Assembly (NCBI GenBank): GCA_023639215.1 | Contig: CP097899.1 | Coordinates: 2,357,001-2,421,000 of the forward strand | Reading direction: 5' to 3' | DNA from: Candidatus Pristimantibacillus lignocellulolyticus | Lineage (GTDB): Bacteria > Bacillota > Bacilli > Paenibacillales > Paenibacillaceae | DNA: 64,000 bases | Shown here: in pieces, positions 44,686 to 52,827 of the stretch | Position numbering within the stretch: position 1 is the stretch's first letter | Layout of the letters: every line of letters starts with the position of its first letter | Translations under genes and position numbers: made by a program | The notes under the pieces: generated by a model | Databases searched by the model: none | What the model saw: only the letters and a program-made list of their open reading frames with translations | What the model was told of the DNA's origin: nothing

Positions 44686-46101
44686 TTAGATATCACGCTT
44701 ACTCTTAGGTAGCTGGATTTCGAAGGTTGTTTCATTGCAAGGAACACTCAATAGACTAATAGAACCGTTATGAAGAGTAATAATTTCTTTGACAATGGAA
44801 AGTCCTATGCCTAGACCTTCACCTTTTCTACTGCTATTGACACGGTAGAATCGTTCAAATATATGCTCTTGTTCACTTAAAGGAATTCCGATGCCTCTAT
44901 CGGTTATCCTAATAAAAATGGTGTTATCCTTTTCAAATATTGCGATTTCAAAATAATTACCGTCTGCTCCGTAACGGATCGCGTTGTCCAATAGATTGCG
45001 TACTGCTCGTTCCATTAAGGAAGCATCGATCCCAATTTCAATATCCTCATCAGGAATATTTACTTCTACAGTAATGTTTTGCCCCTCCAAAAACATGATG
45101 TAATCCGCCGCAATTTTTCGCATCATCTCAGATAAATTATGAACCACAATATGAGGTTCTATATTTCCCTCATCTTGCCGCGTTATATCTAATAATTGAT
45201 CAAGTAATCTATCCATATACCGAGAGCGCTGCAGTATAACTTTGGCACTAGCTTGAAGCTCTTTATCATCCTTATACAATCCTGCCCGAATCGTTTCAGC
45301 ATAACCTAAAACCATAGTAAGTGGGGTACGTAGATCATGGGAAAGATTAGATAGAAGCAACTTACGTCTTTTATCAAATTGTAATATTTGTTCCGCTTGA
45401 TGGTGAAGACGGTGGACCATAGCGTTGTAATGTGTAGTGAGCTCGCCAATCTCATCTTTTTCCTTGTCCTCTAACACTGAAATCTCACTTTGTATGTTGA
45501 GTTTCCCTATAGCATAATTGAGCTTTTTAAGTCGTTTGTTTGTAGAAGAGAAGAACCATAGAGATAATAAATATGGAACTAAGAAAGCAACAAATAAGGG
45601 TAATATAAATACTGACAAGACTGTAAAGGTCCGCATATAGAAGTAAAATTGCCCTTCCTTCATGGCGTCACTGGACATGCTCATTAGTAGATAATAAGAT
45701 TGATCGAATTGGCTTAGAGAGTAAGTAAGCGTAATTGGCTCATCGTCCCCCCAAAGATTCTCAGGCATATATAGCATACGATCTGCTAATTGTTGAAAAG
45801 TATAGGTAACATTTTTACCGAGGGTATCATAAATGGTTGATCCATCAGCAGCAATCCATTCAAAACGAATATCAGGATATTTACTGTGTGTATCACTGAG
45901 TATGGATGCTATTTCTGCGGAATGAAAATCTGGTTGCTGTTCAATGGTATCAAGTAAGTCAGTTGAGATGGTAGCTAGACTATTCAGATCGTAACCAGAA
46001 TTACCTAAATCGCCAATGAAGTTACTTATTGGAATAAATAATACAACACTGACGATTGGACTAATGATCATGATCAGCCAAAGTCTAAATTTAATTTTCA
46101 T
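44686..46101 (-). CDS. Sensor histidine kinase (HAMP-HisKA-HATPase)
   Basis: 471-residue membrane kinase: TM1 about 8-28, extracytoplasmic sensor about 30-165, TM2 about 168-192, HAMP about 195-245, HisKA with NLSHDLRTPLTMVLG (phospho-acceptor His near 253) and HATPase with NLLDNAIRYG, DRGIGIP and GLGIGLSIVKEI. It overlaps the response-regulator gene by 4 bp. The signal is not evident; no peptide transporter or resistance gene is linked, but a surface-acting serine hydrolase is divergent. Confidence 0.94.
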   Translation of the reverse strand: MKIKFRLWLIMIISPIVSVVLFIPISNFIGDLGNSGYDLNSLATISTDLLDTIEQQPDFHSAEIASILSDTHSKYPDIRFEWIAADGSTIYDTLGKNVTYTFQQLADRMLYMPENLWGDDEPITLTYSLSQFDQSYYLLMSMSSDAMKEGQFYFYMRTFTVLSVFILPLFVAFLVPYLLSLWFFSSTNKRLKKLNYAIGKLNIQSEISVLEDKEKDEIGELTTHYNAMVHRLHHQAEQILQFDKRRKLLLSNLSHDLRTPLTMVLGYAETIRAGLYKDDKELQASAKVILQRSRYMDRLLDQLLDITRQDEGNIEPHIVVHNLSEMMRKIAADYIMFLEGQNITVEVNIPDEDIEIGIDASLMERAVRNLLDNAIRYGADGNYFEIAIFEKDNTIFIRITDRGIGIPLSEQEHIFERFYRVNSSRKGEGLGIGLSIVKEIITLHNGSISLLSVPCNETTFEIQLPKSKRDI

Positions 46102-46790
46102 TGGCCGTCACCAGAGAATCTATAACCGATTCCACGTATAGAGTGAAGATAATTAGGAGAGTCTGCAGTAGGTTCAAGAATGGTTCGAAGTTTACTAATA
46201 AAAACACTTAAGTTATTATCATCAAAATTCTCATGATTCCATACTTGCTTATAAATTTCTCTCTTAGTTAATACGCGATCAGGATTTTGCATGAACATCG
46301 CTAATAGTTTACATTCTACTGGTGTTACATGAAATGATTTTTCCGCATTATGAAAGATATAATTATCAATATCTAGCATTAATTTATTTAAGTGTATAAC
46401 TGTTGCAGGATAAGATGAATGAGGGCGATGTCTTCTTAACTGTGCTTGCACGCGAGCGATCAGTTCCATTGGACTAAATGGTTTAGTAACGTAATCATCC
46501 GCACCTAGCCCAAGAGTTAAGATTTTGTCTTGTATTTCTCGTCTTGCACTAAGGGTAATGACCAATGGCGCAGTATTAACAGAACGTAAATAGTGCAGGA
46601 CATCAAATCCATTGCCTTCATCCATCATAAGGTCGAGAATCATTAATTCTATGTTATATTCCTTTAAGTATTGTATCGCTTGTCGTCCAGAATCCGCTTC
46701 TATTACAGTTAGATTTGCTTGCTCTAAATGCATTCGAATTAACTTACGAATATCCGGTTCATCATCCACAATTAAAATTTGACTGTTGAT
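46098..46790 (-). CDS. OmpR/PhoB-family response regulator, apparent ATC start
   Basis: Receiver domain (Asp53 in MILDLMMDEG, Lys in YVTKPFSP) plus winged-helix DNA-binding domain (about 130-228, ending GIGYRFSGDGQ). The only canonical in-frame start, GTG at 46769, would delete the first beta strand of the receiver. The frame is open upstream and reads as a natural N terminus (M/I-NSQILIVDDEPD) from an ATC codon (complement of 46788-46790) that has AAGGAGG at a perfect 8-nt spacing. Either initiation is at ATC or an ancestral ATG has mutated. Two ATGs closer to the ribosome site are out of frame. Confidence 0.88.
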   Translation of the reverse strand: MNSQILIVDDEPDIRKLIRMHLEQANLTVIEADSGRQAIQYLKEYNIELMILDLMMDEGNGFDVLHYLRSVNTAPLVITLSARREIQDKILTLGLGADDYVTKPFSPMELIARVQAQLRRHRPHSSYPATVIHLNKLMLDIDNYIFHNAEKSFHVTPVECKLLAMFMQNPDRVLTKREIYKQVWNHENFDDNNLSVFISKLRTILEPTADSPNYLHSIRGIGYRFSGDGQ

Positions 46791-46841
46791 ACATCATTCC
46801 TCCTTGACCAGCGCATTGAAATGAATTACAACTATGCTCAA

Positions 46842-46903
46842 ATTATACCAATTTGAAAATAAGAAATATATACGTACGAAAAAGCATTAAGAATACGTTA
46901 AGA
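46842..46903 (-). promoter_or_regulatory. Promoter of regulator operon with TTAAGA boxes
   Basis: A minus-strand TATAAT (complement of 46842-46847) with a poor -35 lies about 50 nt before the ATC start and its ribosome site. Upstream, TTAAGA-N5-TTAAGA on the plus strand (46887-46892 and 46898-46903) repeats the box seen before the SLH-like gene. The site lies between the regulator and the divergent serine hydrolase and could control both. Confidence 0.55.
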
Positions 46904-46926
46904 AAAGTATAGAGGAGAGAAATTTA

Positions 46927-48213
46927 ATGCAATCTAAAAGATTGAAACTAGAATCATATATTAATAAATACTTAGAGTTATGGGATTTTTATGGCGTAAT
47001 TAAGGTCATTAGCGGTGGCGAAGTGCTTTTTGAAAATGCATACGGATATGCAAGTATCGAGTTTGGAATTAAAAACGATATGAATTCGTGCTTTTCAATT
47101 GCTTCCTTATCAAAACAGTTTACTGCCTTTGCGATTATGATTCTGTATGATAAGAAAAAACTGGATATCGATAAATCTGCACAATTATACCTCCCTGCTC
47201 ATATGAGGATTGATGATTCGATCACTGTACATCATCTACTATCACACACTTCTGGTTTATATAATTTTTATAATTTCGAAAATGATTTTTTTGCTGAATA
47301 CAATAGAATGGAGTATTCTCAAAACGATTTCATCGAAAGGTACATCAATAAAAAACCTGTGAATCCACCAGGCAAGGAGTATGATTACAATAACTCAAAC
47401 TATAATTTGCTTGCATGGATTATAGAATATGTTTCAGGAGAAAAATATGAAGATTATATTCGAAACAATGTATTTCAGCCTTTGAATATGATGAACAGCG
47501 ATGTTGATGACGGATGTAAACCAATTCACAACAGATCAAGTAATTATGTAAAAGATTTTAATACAAATATCAAATGTCCATATTATAACGAAAAATTTAG
47601 CATTGGTGCAGGTGCCATAGTTTCAAACTGCGAGGATTTATACAAATGGTATACCTGTTTACGAGACCGTGAAATGTTATCAGAAAAAACGTACACTAGG
47701 TTTTTCAATGAGAATATCAACAATTACTGTTATGGACTGGAACATCATCATGTGTATGGAACCTATAGATATTCCCACGGGGGAGATCACCTAGGGATAA
47801 GTGCATATATGCAACAATATTTTGACGAAGGTATTTGTATTATCATTCTTTCGAATAATGAGGCTATCAATCAGTACAGATTGGGAAATGCAATTTCAGA
47901 TATTTTGTATCAAGTTGATGTAGATGTACCGGCGAAACATGAAGAAATCATGATCAATGAAAGAAATTTACAAGAGTATTGCGGCACATACTTGAAAGAT
48001 AAAATAGAAGTAGAATATATTAATGGGAAATTATACTTTACGAGATTTACTGGCAATCTTCATATTGAGATTTACCCGGTAGGTGAAGGGAAGTTTGCAC
48101 GCAGATATTATGATCAAATTCAGCCGTATAGTATTACTGATGATGAAAACGGTAATAAGTCTTTTTTCGGATATGTCAAAAATAACTTTTCAAACTTGTC
48201 ATTTAATTCCTAG
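46927..48213 (+). CDS. Serine hydrolase of the beta-lactamase/PBP4* (class C-like) family
   Basis: 428 residues. The catalytic SxxK tetrad is Ser60-Leu-Ser-Lys63 (SIASLSKQFTAF); the YxN-type motif is in PGKEYDYNNSNYNLL near residue 160; the third motif is represented by YSHGGDHLG near 280. A C-terminal beta-barrel-like part (about 345-428) follows. No signal peptide is visible, so it is probably cytoplasmic, acting as an esterase or peptidase and not as a true beta-lactamase. AGAGGAGAG precedes the ATG. Confidence 0.88.
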   Translation: MQSKRLKLESYINKYLELWDFYGVIKVISGGEVLFENAYGYASIEFGIKNDMNSCFSIASLSKQFTAFAIMILYDKKKLDIDKSAQLYLPAHMRIDDSITVHHLLSHTSGLYNFYNFENDFFAEYNRMEYSQNDFIERYINKKPVNPPGKEYDYNNSNYNLLAWIIEYVSGEKYEDYIRNNVFQPLNMMNSDVDDGCKPIHNRSSNYVKDFNTNIKCPYYNEKFSIGAGAIVSNCEDLYKWYTCLRDREMLSEKTYTRFFNENINNYCYGLEHHHVYGTYRYSHGGDHLGISAYMQQYFDEGICIIILSNNEAINQYRLGNAISDILYQVDVDVPAKHEEIMINERNLQEYCGTYLKDKIEVEYINGKLYFTRFTGNLHIEIYPVGEGKFARRYYDQIQPYSITDDENGNKSFFGYVKNNFSNLSFNS

Positions 48214-48233
48214 TTATATGAAGCTGCACGGAA

Positions 48234-48284
48234 TAGCATAAAAATATCGACTTCTGATTTACAGAAGTCGATATTTTTATGCTA
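48234..48284. terminator. 23-bp perfect hairpin, likely bidirectional terminator
   Basis: Bases 48234-48256 pair perfectly with 48262-48284 around an ATTTA loop; the lower stem is A/T rich with T5 on the 3' side of either strand. Lies between the convergent serine hydrolase and TetR genes. Confidence 0.88.
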
Positions 48285-48365
48285 AGTGTATTTATTACTT
48301 CAATAGAATTGGATAACATTATTGAATCATTTCTTGTAAATAATAGTGCTTTTTAATAGTTCTCA

Positions 48366-48968
48366 TTACTTTCCGATGTACTTAAGCGAATACATATGAG
48401 TTTTCGATAAATCAATGACTTCTTGAATAAATTCCTCTCGATTTTCCTTAAAATCGGTTTGAATCCAATTTAAAATAAGACCATAAAAGCCATAAGCTGT
48501 ATAACGTTTAAAATAATCCATGTTGACAGGGATATGGTTGATTGTTTCAAATATAAATTGTTCATTATAGATTTTTAATATAGTTTGAGGCAATTTTGTG
48601 TGTAATCCTGGCAATGTATCATTGATCTTAATAAGTTCAAAGAAATCCCGATGGTCATAAATGTAAGTGATAATATTCAATGAAGGTATATCTAGCTTTT
48701 CCGTATATATCGTTTGTCCAGGAGCATATTTTTTGCCTACTGAATCTTCTAAACCTTGAATCATAGAGGTAAGTAAATCTTCAGCCAAATCTATTTTATC
48801 TTGGTAATGAACGTAAAAAGTACTCCGATTATAAGCGGCACAATCTACAATGTCTTTTATAGAGATAGCATGGTATCCCTTCTCTTTTATAAGTTTTATA
48901 AACGCTAACTTAATGTGATCTTTTGTTCGATTTCGACGTTGAGATGTCACGCTATGTTCATTATTCAT
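48366..48968 (-). CDS. TetR-family transcriptional regulator
   Basis: 200 residues with an N-terminal HTH (about 15-60; YHAISIKDIVDCAAYNRSTF followed by YVHYQDKIDLAEDLL) and a C-terminal ligand domain of the TetR_C_7/DhaS-like type. GGGAGG precedes the ATG. Divergent from the two SDR genes, which it probably controls along with itself. Confidence 0.9.
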   Translation of the reverse strand: MNNEHSVTSQRRNRTKDHIKLAFIKLIKEKGYHAISIKDIVDCAAYNRSTFYVHYQDKIDLAEDLLTSMIQGLEDSVGKKYAPGQTIYTEKLDIPSLNIITYIYDHRDFFELIKINDTLPGLHTKLPQTILKIYNEQFIFETINHIPVNMDYFKRYTAYGFYGLILNWIQTDFKENREEFIQEVIDLSKTHMYSLKYIGK

Positions 48969-48988
48969 GAAAAGACCTCCCTGTTAAG

Positions 48989-49027
48989 TAGACAATTTTT
49001 ATATAAGTGTATATTAATTAGACGATT
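48989..49027. promoter_or_regulatory. Direct repeats TAGACAATT / TAGACGATT
   Basis: Two near-identical nonamers start at 48989 and 49019, 30 bp apart (about three turns), in the TetR-SDR intergenic region. Possible TetR half-sites; not palindromic, so low certainty. Confidence 0.3.
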
Positions 49028-49153
49028 CGTGATCCTTTAATGATTGTTAAATGTGAACAGAATAGTACAATTAAGTTGTTAACAAAATATCCTTATATTA
49101 TTTAGCTAATTGCAAATAATATTATTGAAAATATTGTACTGGAGGAATTTATT

Positions 49154-49891
49154 GTGGACAAACTAAAAGATAAAGTAGCTGTAATTACTGGAGGAGCTTC
49201 TGGTATCGGTGCAGCAACAGCACGTTTATTCGTATCTGAAGGAGCAAAAGTGGTACTTGTTGATCTGAATGAAGAAAAAGGTAAAGCATTTGAGCAAGAG
49301 CTAAAAGCGCTTAATGCTGAAGCTCTATTTATAAAAGCAAATATTACGAGTGAAGAAGAAGTAGCTGGAATTTTCAAACAAACGATCGAAGCTTTCGGAA
49401 AAGTTGATACTGTATTTAATAATGCAGGGATTGGACGTGTTCATTCTTCTCATGATTTAGAATACTCCGAGTGGCGCAACACAGTAAATGTCGACTTAGA
49501 TGGAGTCTTCTTGGTAGCACGTGAAGCAATCCGTGAAATGTTAAAAGCGGGCGGAGGTACGATTGTAAATACCGCGTCTATGTACGGTTGGGTTGGTTCA
49601 CCAGGTTCTGCAGCCTATAATGCAGCAAAAGGTGGCGTAATTAACTTGACGCGCTCACTTGCGCTTGAATATGCAGAACAAAATATTCGTGTAAACTCAT
49701 TATGCCCAGGTTTCATTGACACACCAATTATTCCAGAAGAAAGTAAACAAGTATTAGCCGGGCTTACTCCGATGAAACGTCTCGGAATTGCTGATGAAAT
49801 GGCAAAAGCTGTACTATTCATGGCTAGTGATGATTCTTCATTTATGACAGGCAATAGCTTAACTGTCGACGGTGGATATACAGCACAATAA
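49154..49891 (+). CDS. SDR-family oxidoreductase
   Basis: 245-residue classical short-chain dehydrogenase: NAD(P)-binding TGGASGIG (about 12-19), NNAG near 88, catalytic Ser in NTASMYG and YNAAK (Tyr/Lys) near 153, and the C-terminal FMTGNSLTVDGGY motif. Asp in LVDLN after beta2 suggests NAD preference. GTG start with GGAGG 8 nt upstream. First of two SDR genes under the divergent TetR gene. Substrate unknown. Confidence 0.93.
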   Translation: MDKLKDKVAVITGGASGIGAATARLFVSEGAKVVLVDLNEEKGKAFEQELKALNAEALFIKANITSEEEVAGIFKQTIEAFGKVDTVFNNAGIGRVHSSHDLEYSEWRNTVNVDLDGVFLVAREAIREMLKAGGGTIVNTASMYGWVGSPGSAAYNAAKGGVINLTRSLALEYAEQNIRVNSLCPGFIDTPIIPEESKQVLAGLTPMKRLGIADEMAKAVLFMASDDSSFMTGNSLTVDGGYTAQ

Positions 49892-49946
49892 TTGAGTATG
49901 AACGATCGTATAATATTGATTCTATATTTTAGGGAGGTAATTACTC

Positions 49947-50720
49947 ATGGGAAAATTTGATGAAAAAGTAATAATCATTACAGGTGCAGCTGGTGGAATT
50001 GGTAGTGCTACAGCGAAAAAATTGGCAGAGCAAGGTGCAAAACTTGCTCTAGTAGATATGAATTTAGAAGCAGTTCAAAAAGTTATTACTGAGTTAGGTC
50101 TTGATGAATCAAGAGCAATTGCTCTTCGAGCAAATGTCGCTGAAGAACAAGAAGTGAAAGCTTATGTAGACGCAACGGTTGAAAAATTCGGTAAAATTGA
50201 TGGTTTTTTCAATAATGCAGGGATAGAAGGAATTACTGCAAATGTCGAGGATTATCCTACTGAAACCTTTGAATTAGTGTTTAATGTCAATGTTAAGGGT
50301 GCTTTTCTTGGGTTGAAATACGTTGTTCCTGTCATGAAGAAGCAAGGATACGGTAGTATTGTAAATACTTCTTCAGGAGCAGGGTTAATGGGTTCACCTG
50401 GGTTTGTTGGTTACAACAGCTCCAAACATGCAGTAATGGGAATGACTAAAGTAGTTGCATTGGAAACAGCTCCATTTGGAGTTCGTGTGAACGCAGTGGC
50501 TCCTGGTGTAATCAATACACGTATGATGCGTCAAATTGAGAAAAATACTGTACCACAGGATGCAGAAGGAGCAAAAAAAGCATTTGGTGCCGCAGTGCCT
50601 ATGGGAAGATATGGAGAGGCAGAAGAAGTAGCTAATGTAGCAGTATTCTTGTTATCAGATGACGCTTCATATGTTTCTCAATCGATTTATACTGTTGATG
50701 GCGGTCAATTAGGACAGTAA
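49947..50720 (+). CDS. SDR-family oxidoreductase
   Basis: 257-residue classical SDR with TGAAGGIG (about 11-18), NNAG near 90, Ser in NTSSGAG, YNSSK catalytic pair near 155 and C-terminal VDGGQ. It follows the first SDR by 55 bp with AGGGAGG before the ATG and is closed by a terminator. Only moderately similar to its neighbour, so it probably acts on a different substrate or next step. Confidence 0.93.
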   Translation: MGKFDEKVIIITGAAGGIGSATAKKLAEQGAKLALVDMNLEAVQKVITELGLDESRAIALRANVAEEQEVKAYVDATVEKFGKIDGFFNNAGIEGITANVEDYPTETFELVFNVNVKGAFLGLKYVVPVMKKQGYGSIVNTSSGAGLMGSPGFVGYNSSKHAVMGMTKVVALETAPFGVRVNAVAPGVINTRMMRQIEKNTVPQDAEGAKKAFGAAVPMGRYGEAEEVANVAVFLLSDDASYVSQSIYTVDGGQLGQ

Positions 50721-50752
50721 ATTATTCAGCATAATAATTTATAGATGACAGT

Positions 50753-50786
50753 AAATAGTCACTTCAATAAGAAGTGGCTATTTTTT
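50753..50786 (+). terminator. Intrinsic terminator after SDR pair
   Basis: AAATAGTCACTTC (50753-50765) pairs with GAAGTGGCTATTT (50771-50783), loop AATAA, then T residues. Confidence 0.88.
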
Positions 50787-50920
50787 ATGGCTTTATAATA
50801 AAAACGGAACTATATAAAATGCGAAAAATACTAATTATTGTTTCGATTATAATGTTTAGCTTCGGACTTTTCTGCAAAAGATAACAGATAATCTGGCAAT
50901 ATGAAAGTGAGGTGCTGAAT

Positions 50921-51415
50921 ATGAAAAATACAGATGAACTGGATCAAGAGGCAATTGAGACGGTAAGGAAATTAATTAAAGGAATCGACATAGCGATGTT
51001 AACATCAGTTACTAAGCAAGGCTTAGTATCACGTCCTATGAAGACTCAAGAGGTTGAATTCGATGGTGATCTATGGTTTCTGACAATGAAAGATACCAAT
51101 GTACATGATGAACTTGTTAACTATCCGAATGTGAATGTATCTTATGCAGGTAAATCCTATGTTTCAATTCGAGGAAAGGCCGAGTTAGTGAATAGCAGGG
51201 ATAAAATAAAAGAATTTTGGAACATAGCTTATGAAAAGATGCTAAACACAACTAGTGATGATCCGAATTTAATATTAATTAAAGTTACAGCTGATACTGC
51301 AGAGTATTGGGATTTAGGAAATTGGACTAAGGTAGTAAAGCAGTTAATTAACAAACTAACTGGTAAAAAGTCAGAAGAATCCGATATGAACCAAGTTGTC
51401 GATCTAAGTAACTAA
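50921..51415 (+). CDS. Pyridoxamine 5'-phosphate oxidase-like (general stress protein 26 type)
   Basis: 164-residue split-barrel flavin-binding protein of the YdaG/GS26 group: GIDIAMLTSVTKQGLVSRPM near the start, DGDLWFLTMKDTNVHDEL in the middle and the ILIKVTADTAEYWD strand near the end. ATG at 50921 is preferred, with GTGAGGTG upstream; a GTG nine bases earlier is inside that site. Probably a stress-induced FMN or F420-like binding protein; enzymatic activity unproven. Confidence 0.88.
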   Translation: MKNTDELDQEAIETVRKLIKGIDIAMLTSVTKQGLVSRPMKTQEVEFDGDLWFLTMKDTNVHDELVNYPNVNVSYAGKSYVSIRGKAELVNSRDKIKEFWNIAYEKMLNTTSDDPNLILIKVTADTAEYWDLGNWTKVVKQLINKLTGKKSEESDMNQVVDLSN

Positions 51416-51472
51416 ATATTAATTTATATAGCTTCTATATATGATTAGAGGGATTAATGAGGAGGTATATCA

Positions 51473-51661
51473 ATGTCAATGAAAGAAATAAACCATACTA
51501 ATTCGAAAGATGTTTCAATTATAAAAGAAAATAAAGCAAAGAAGAGTACTAATAACAATTCAAGTTTCAATGACTCAAATGAGGAGTTTGCTTCTGAAAT
51601 AGGCATTGAAGATAATTCTAGTGAGGGTAAGCCAGTAAGTGAACGAAGTGCTTGGAATTAG
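51473..51661 (+). CDS. Small hydrophilic protein, unknown
   Basis: 62 residues, very rich in Asn, Ser, Glu and Lys with no hydrophobic core, so probably disordered. Supported by AGGAGGTATATCA before the ATG, a position directly after the PNPOx-like gene and a terminator 13 bp after the stop. I recognise no family. Composition recalls small stress or spore-associated proteins, but no SASP motif is present. Confidence 0.6.
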   Translation: MSMKEINHTNSKDVSIIKENKAKKSTNNNSSFNDSNEEFASEIGIEDNSSEGKPVSERSAWN

Positions 51662-51673
51662 AGTTATATTAAC

Positions 51674-51705
51674 AAACGGATTAGATATTTCTAGTCCGTT
51701 TTCTT
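51674..51705 (+). terminator. Intrinsic terminator after small protein gene
   Basis: AAACGGATTAGA (51674-51685) pairs with TCTAGTCCGTTT (one G-U), then TTC. Confidence 0.8.
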
Positions 51706-51825
51706 ATGCAAGCAAAAAGTAAAAAGTCTAAAGAAAATTGCTGAAATTTGAATTAGGTATTCACCTAATTCTTCTCCAATGAATATGTTACTGTTATTAA
51801 AAGTTACATTATCGGAGGAATTGGC

Positions 51826-52608
51826 GTGGGAAACTATGTAACCGTAGAACCGGGTGTAAGTGTTTATGTAGAAGACATAAACCCAACGGGAAAGAAAACA
51901 ATACTCTTTATACATGGATGGCCTTTGAGTCATAAACAGTTTGAATATCAATATAATATTCTTCCTGCAATGGGATATCGATGTATAGGTATGGATTGGA
52001 GAGGTTTTGGGAATTCGGATAAACCGTTCACTGGATACAGTTTTGATAGATTGGCAGACGATGTTCGTGCTGTTGTGGATGCTTTGCAATTGAAAGATTT
52101 TGCGTTGGCAGGTCATTCTACAGGAGGTGCGATTTGTATTCGCTATATGGCGAGGCATCAAGGATATGGAGTGTCTAAGCTTGTACTTATAGATGCTGTT
52201 TCTTCACATCCAGTTCCTGCAGATGTTGCAAATCACTTTATTACAGAAACTCTTAATGATAGACCTAAAATGTTAAGTGACTTACCTGCACAATTTTTCT
52301 TTCAATATATTTCGCCTCCATTATCAGATTGGTTTTTCCAGTTAGGCTTGCAAGCCGCTGGTTGGTCCACCGCTGCAATTATGGAAACATTAAGAGATGA
52401 GACTGTAAGCGAAGATTTGAATAAAATAATGGTTCCTACACTAATTATTCACGGTATCCATGATCAAGTCATCCCATTTTCTGATGCTGAGGAAACTAAT
52501 AAATTGATTAAAAACAGTAAGCTTGTTCCTTTCCAATACAGCGGTCATGCATCTTTCTATGATGAACGTGATAAATTTAATAAGTTATTAATGGAGTTTA
52601 TCGGATAA
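51826..52608 (+). CDS. Alpha/beta hydrolase (non-haem chloroperoxidase/esterase-like)
   Basis: 260-residue cytosolic alpha/beta hydrolase: oxyanion HGWPLS near residue 30, nucleophile GHSTGG (Ser near 97), acid in HGIHDQVIP near 210 and His in YSGHASFYD near 237. GTG start with CGGAGGAA upstream. Own terminator follows. Clusters with SDRs and the PNPOx-like protein in what looks like a small-molecule detoxification or stress neighbourhood. Confidence 0.92.
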   Translation: MGNYVTVEPGVSVYVEDINPTGKKTILFIHGWPLSHKQFEYQYNILPAMGYRCIGMDWRGFGNSDKPFTGYSFDRLADDVRAVVDALQLKDFALAGHSTGGAICIRYMARHQGYGVSKLVLIDAVSSHPVPADVANHFITETLNDRPKMLSDLPAQFFFQYISPPLSDWFFQLGLQAAGWSTAAIMETLRDETVSEDLNKIMVPTLIIHGIHDQVIPFSDAEETNKLIKNSKLVPFQYSGHASFYDERDKFNKLLMEFIG

Positions 52609-52623
52609 CTTTTCGCGTAGCTT

Positions 52624-52672
52624 AAATACATCGTTTTATGGGTGAATGCTCATAAAACGATGTATTTTTTTT
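52624..52672 (+). terminator. Intrinsic terminator after alpha/beta hydrolase
   Basis: AAATACATCGTTTTATG (52624-52640) pairs perfectly with 52651-52667, then T run. Confidence 0.92.
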
Positions 52673-52708
52673 GTCATCTAGGATCTATTTCTTGCGATTA
52701 TTATTTAT

Positions 52709-52764
52709 AGGTGTGAGGGTGATTATCTTTATTTTTTCACCTATTCTGGTTGATTTCTTCACCT
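52709..52764 (+). promoter_or_regulatory. 22-bp-period direct repeats before second sugar ABC operon
   Basis: TTCACCT at 52736-52742 and 52758-52764 (22-bp period) with an inverted AGGTGTGA at 52709-52716. Same spacing as the TGCAACA repeats before the first importer. Probable site for the YesN-type regulator at the end of this cluster. Confidence 0.5.
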
Positions 52765-52827
52765 GTTAGCTTTTAGACAATACCTTTAATGTTATCAGTA
52801 GAGAATATGAGAAGGGAGAAGATTCGA

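Noticed and set aside
46927..48213. True beta-lactamase (resistance gene)
   Set aside because: Has SxxK and YxN-type motifs but no signal peptide and belongs to the broad serine hydrolase/PBP4* group; resistance cannot be claimed.
51691..52161. 156-codon minus-strand frame
   Set aside because: Antisense to the alpha/beta hydrolase whose catalytic motifs are clear.
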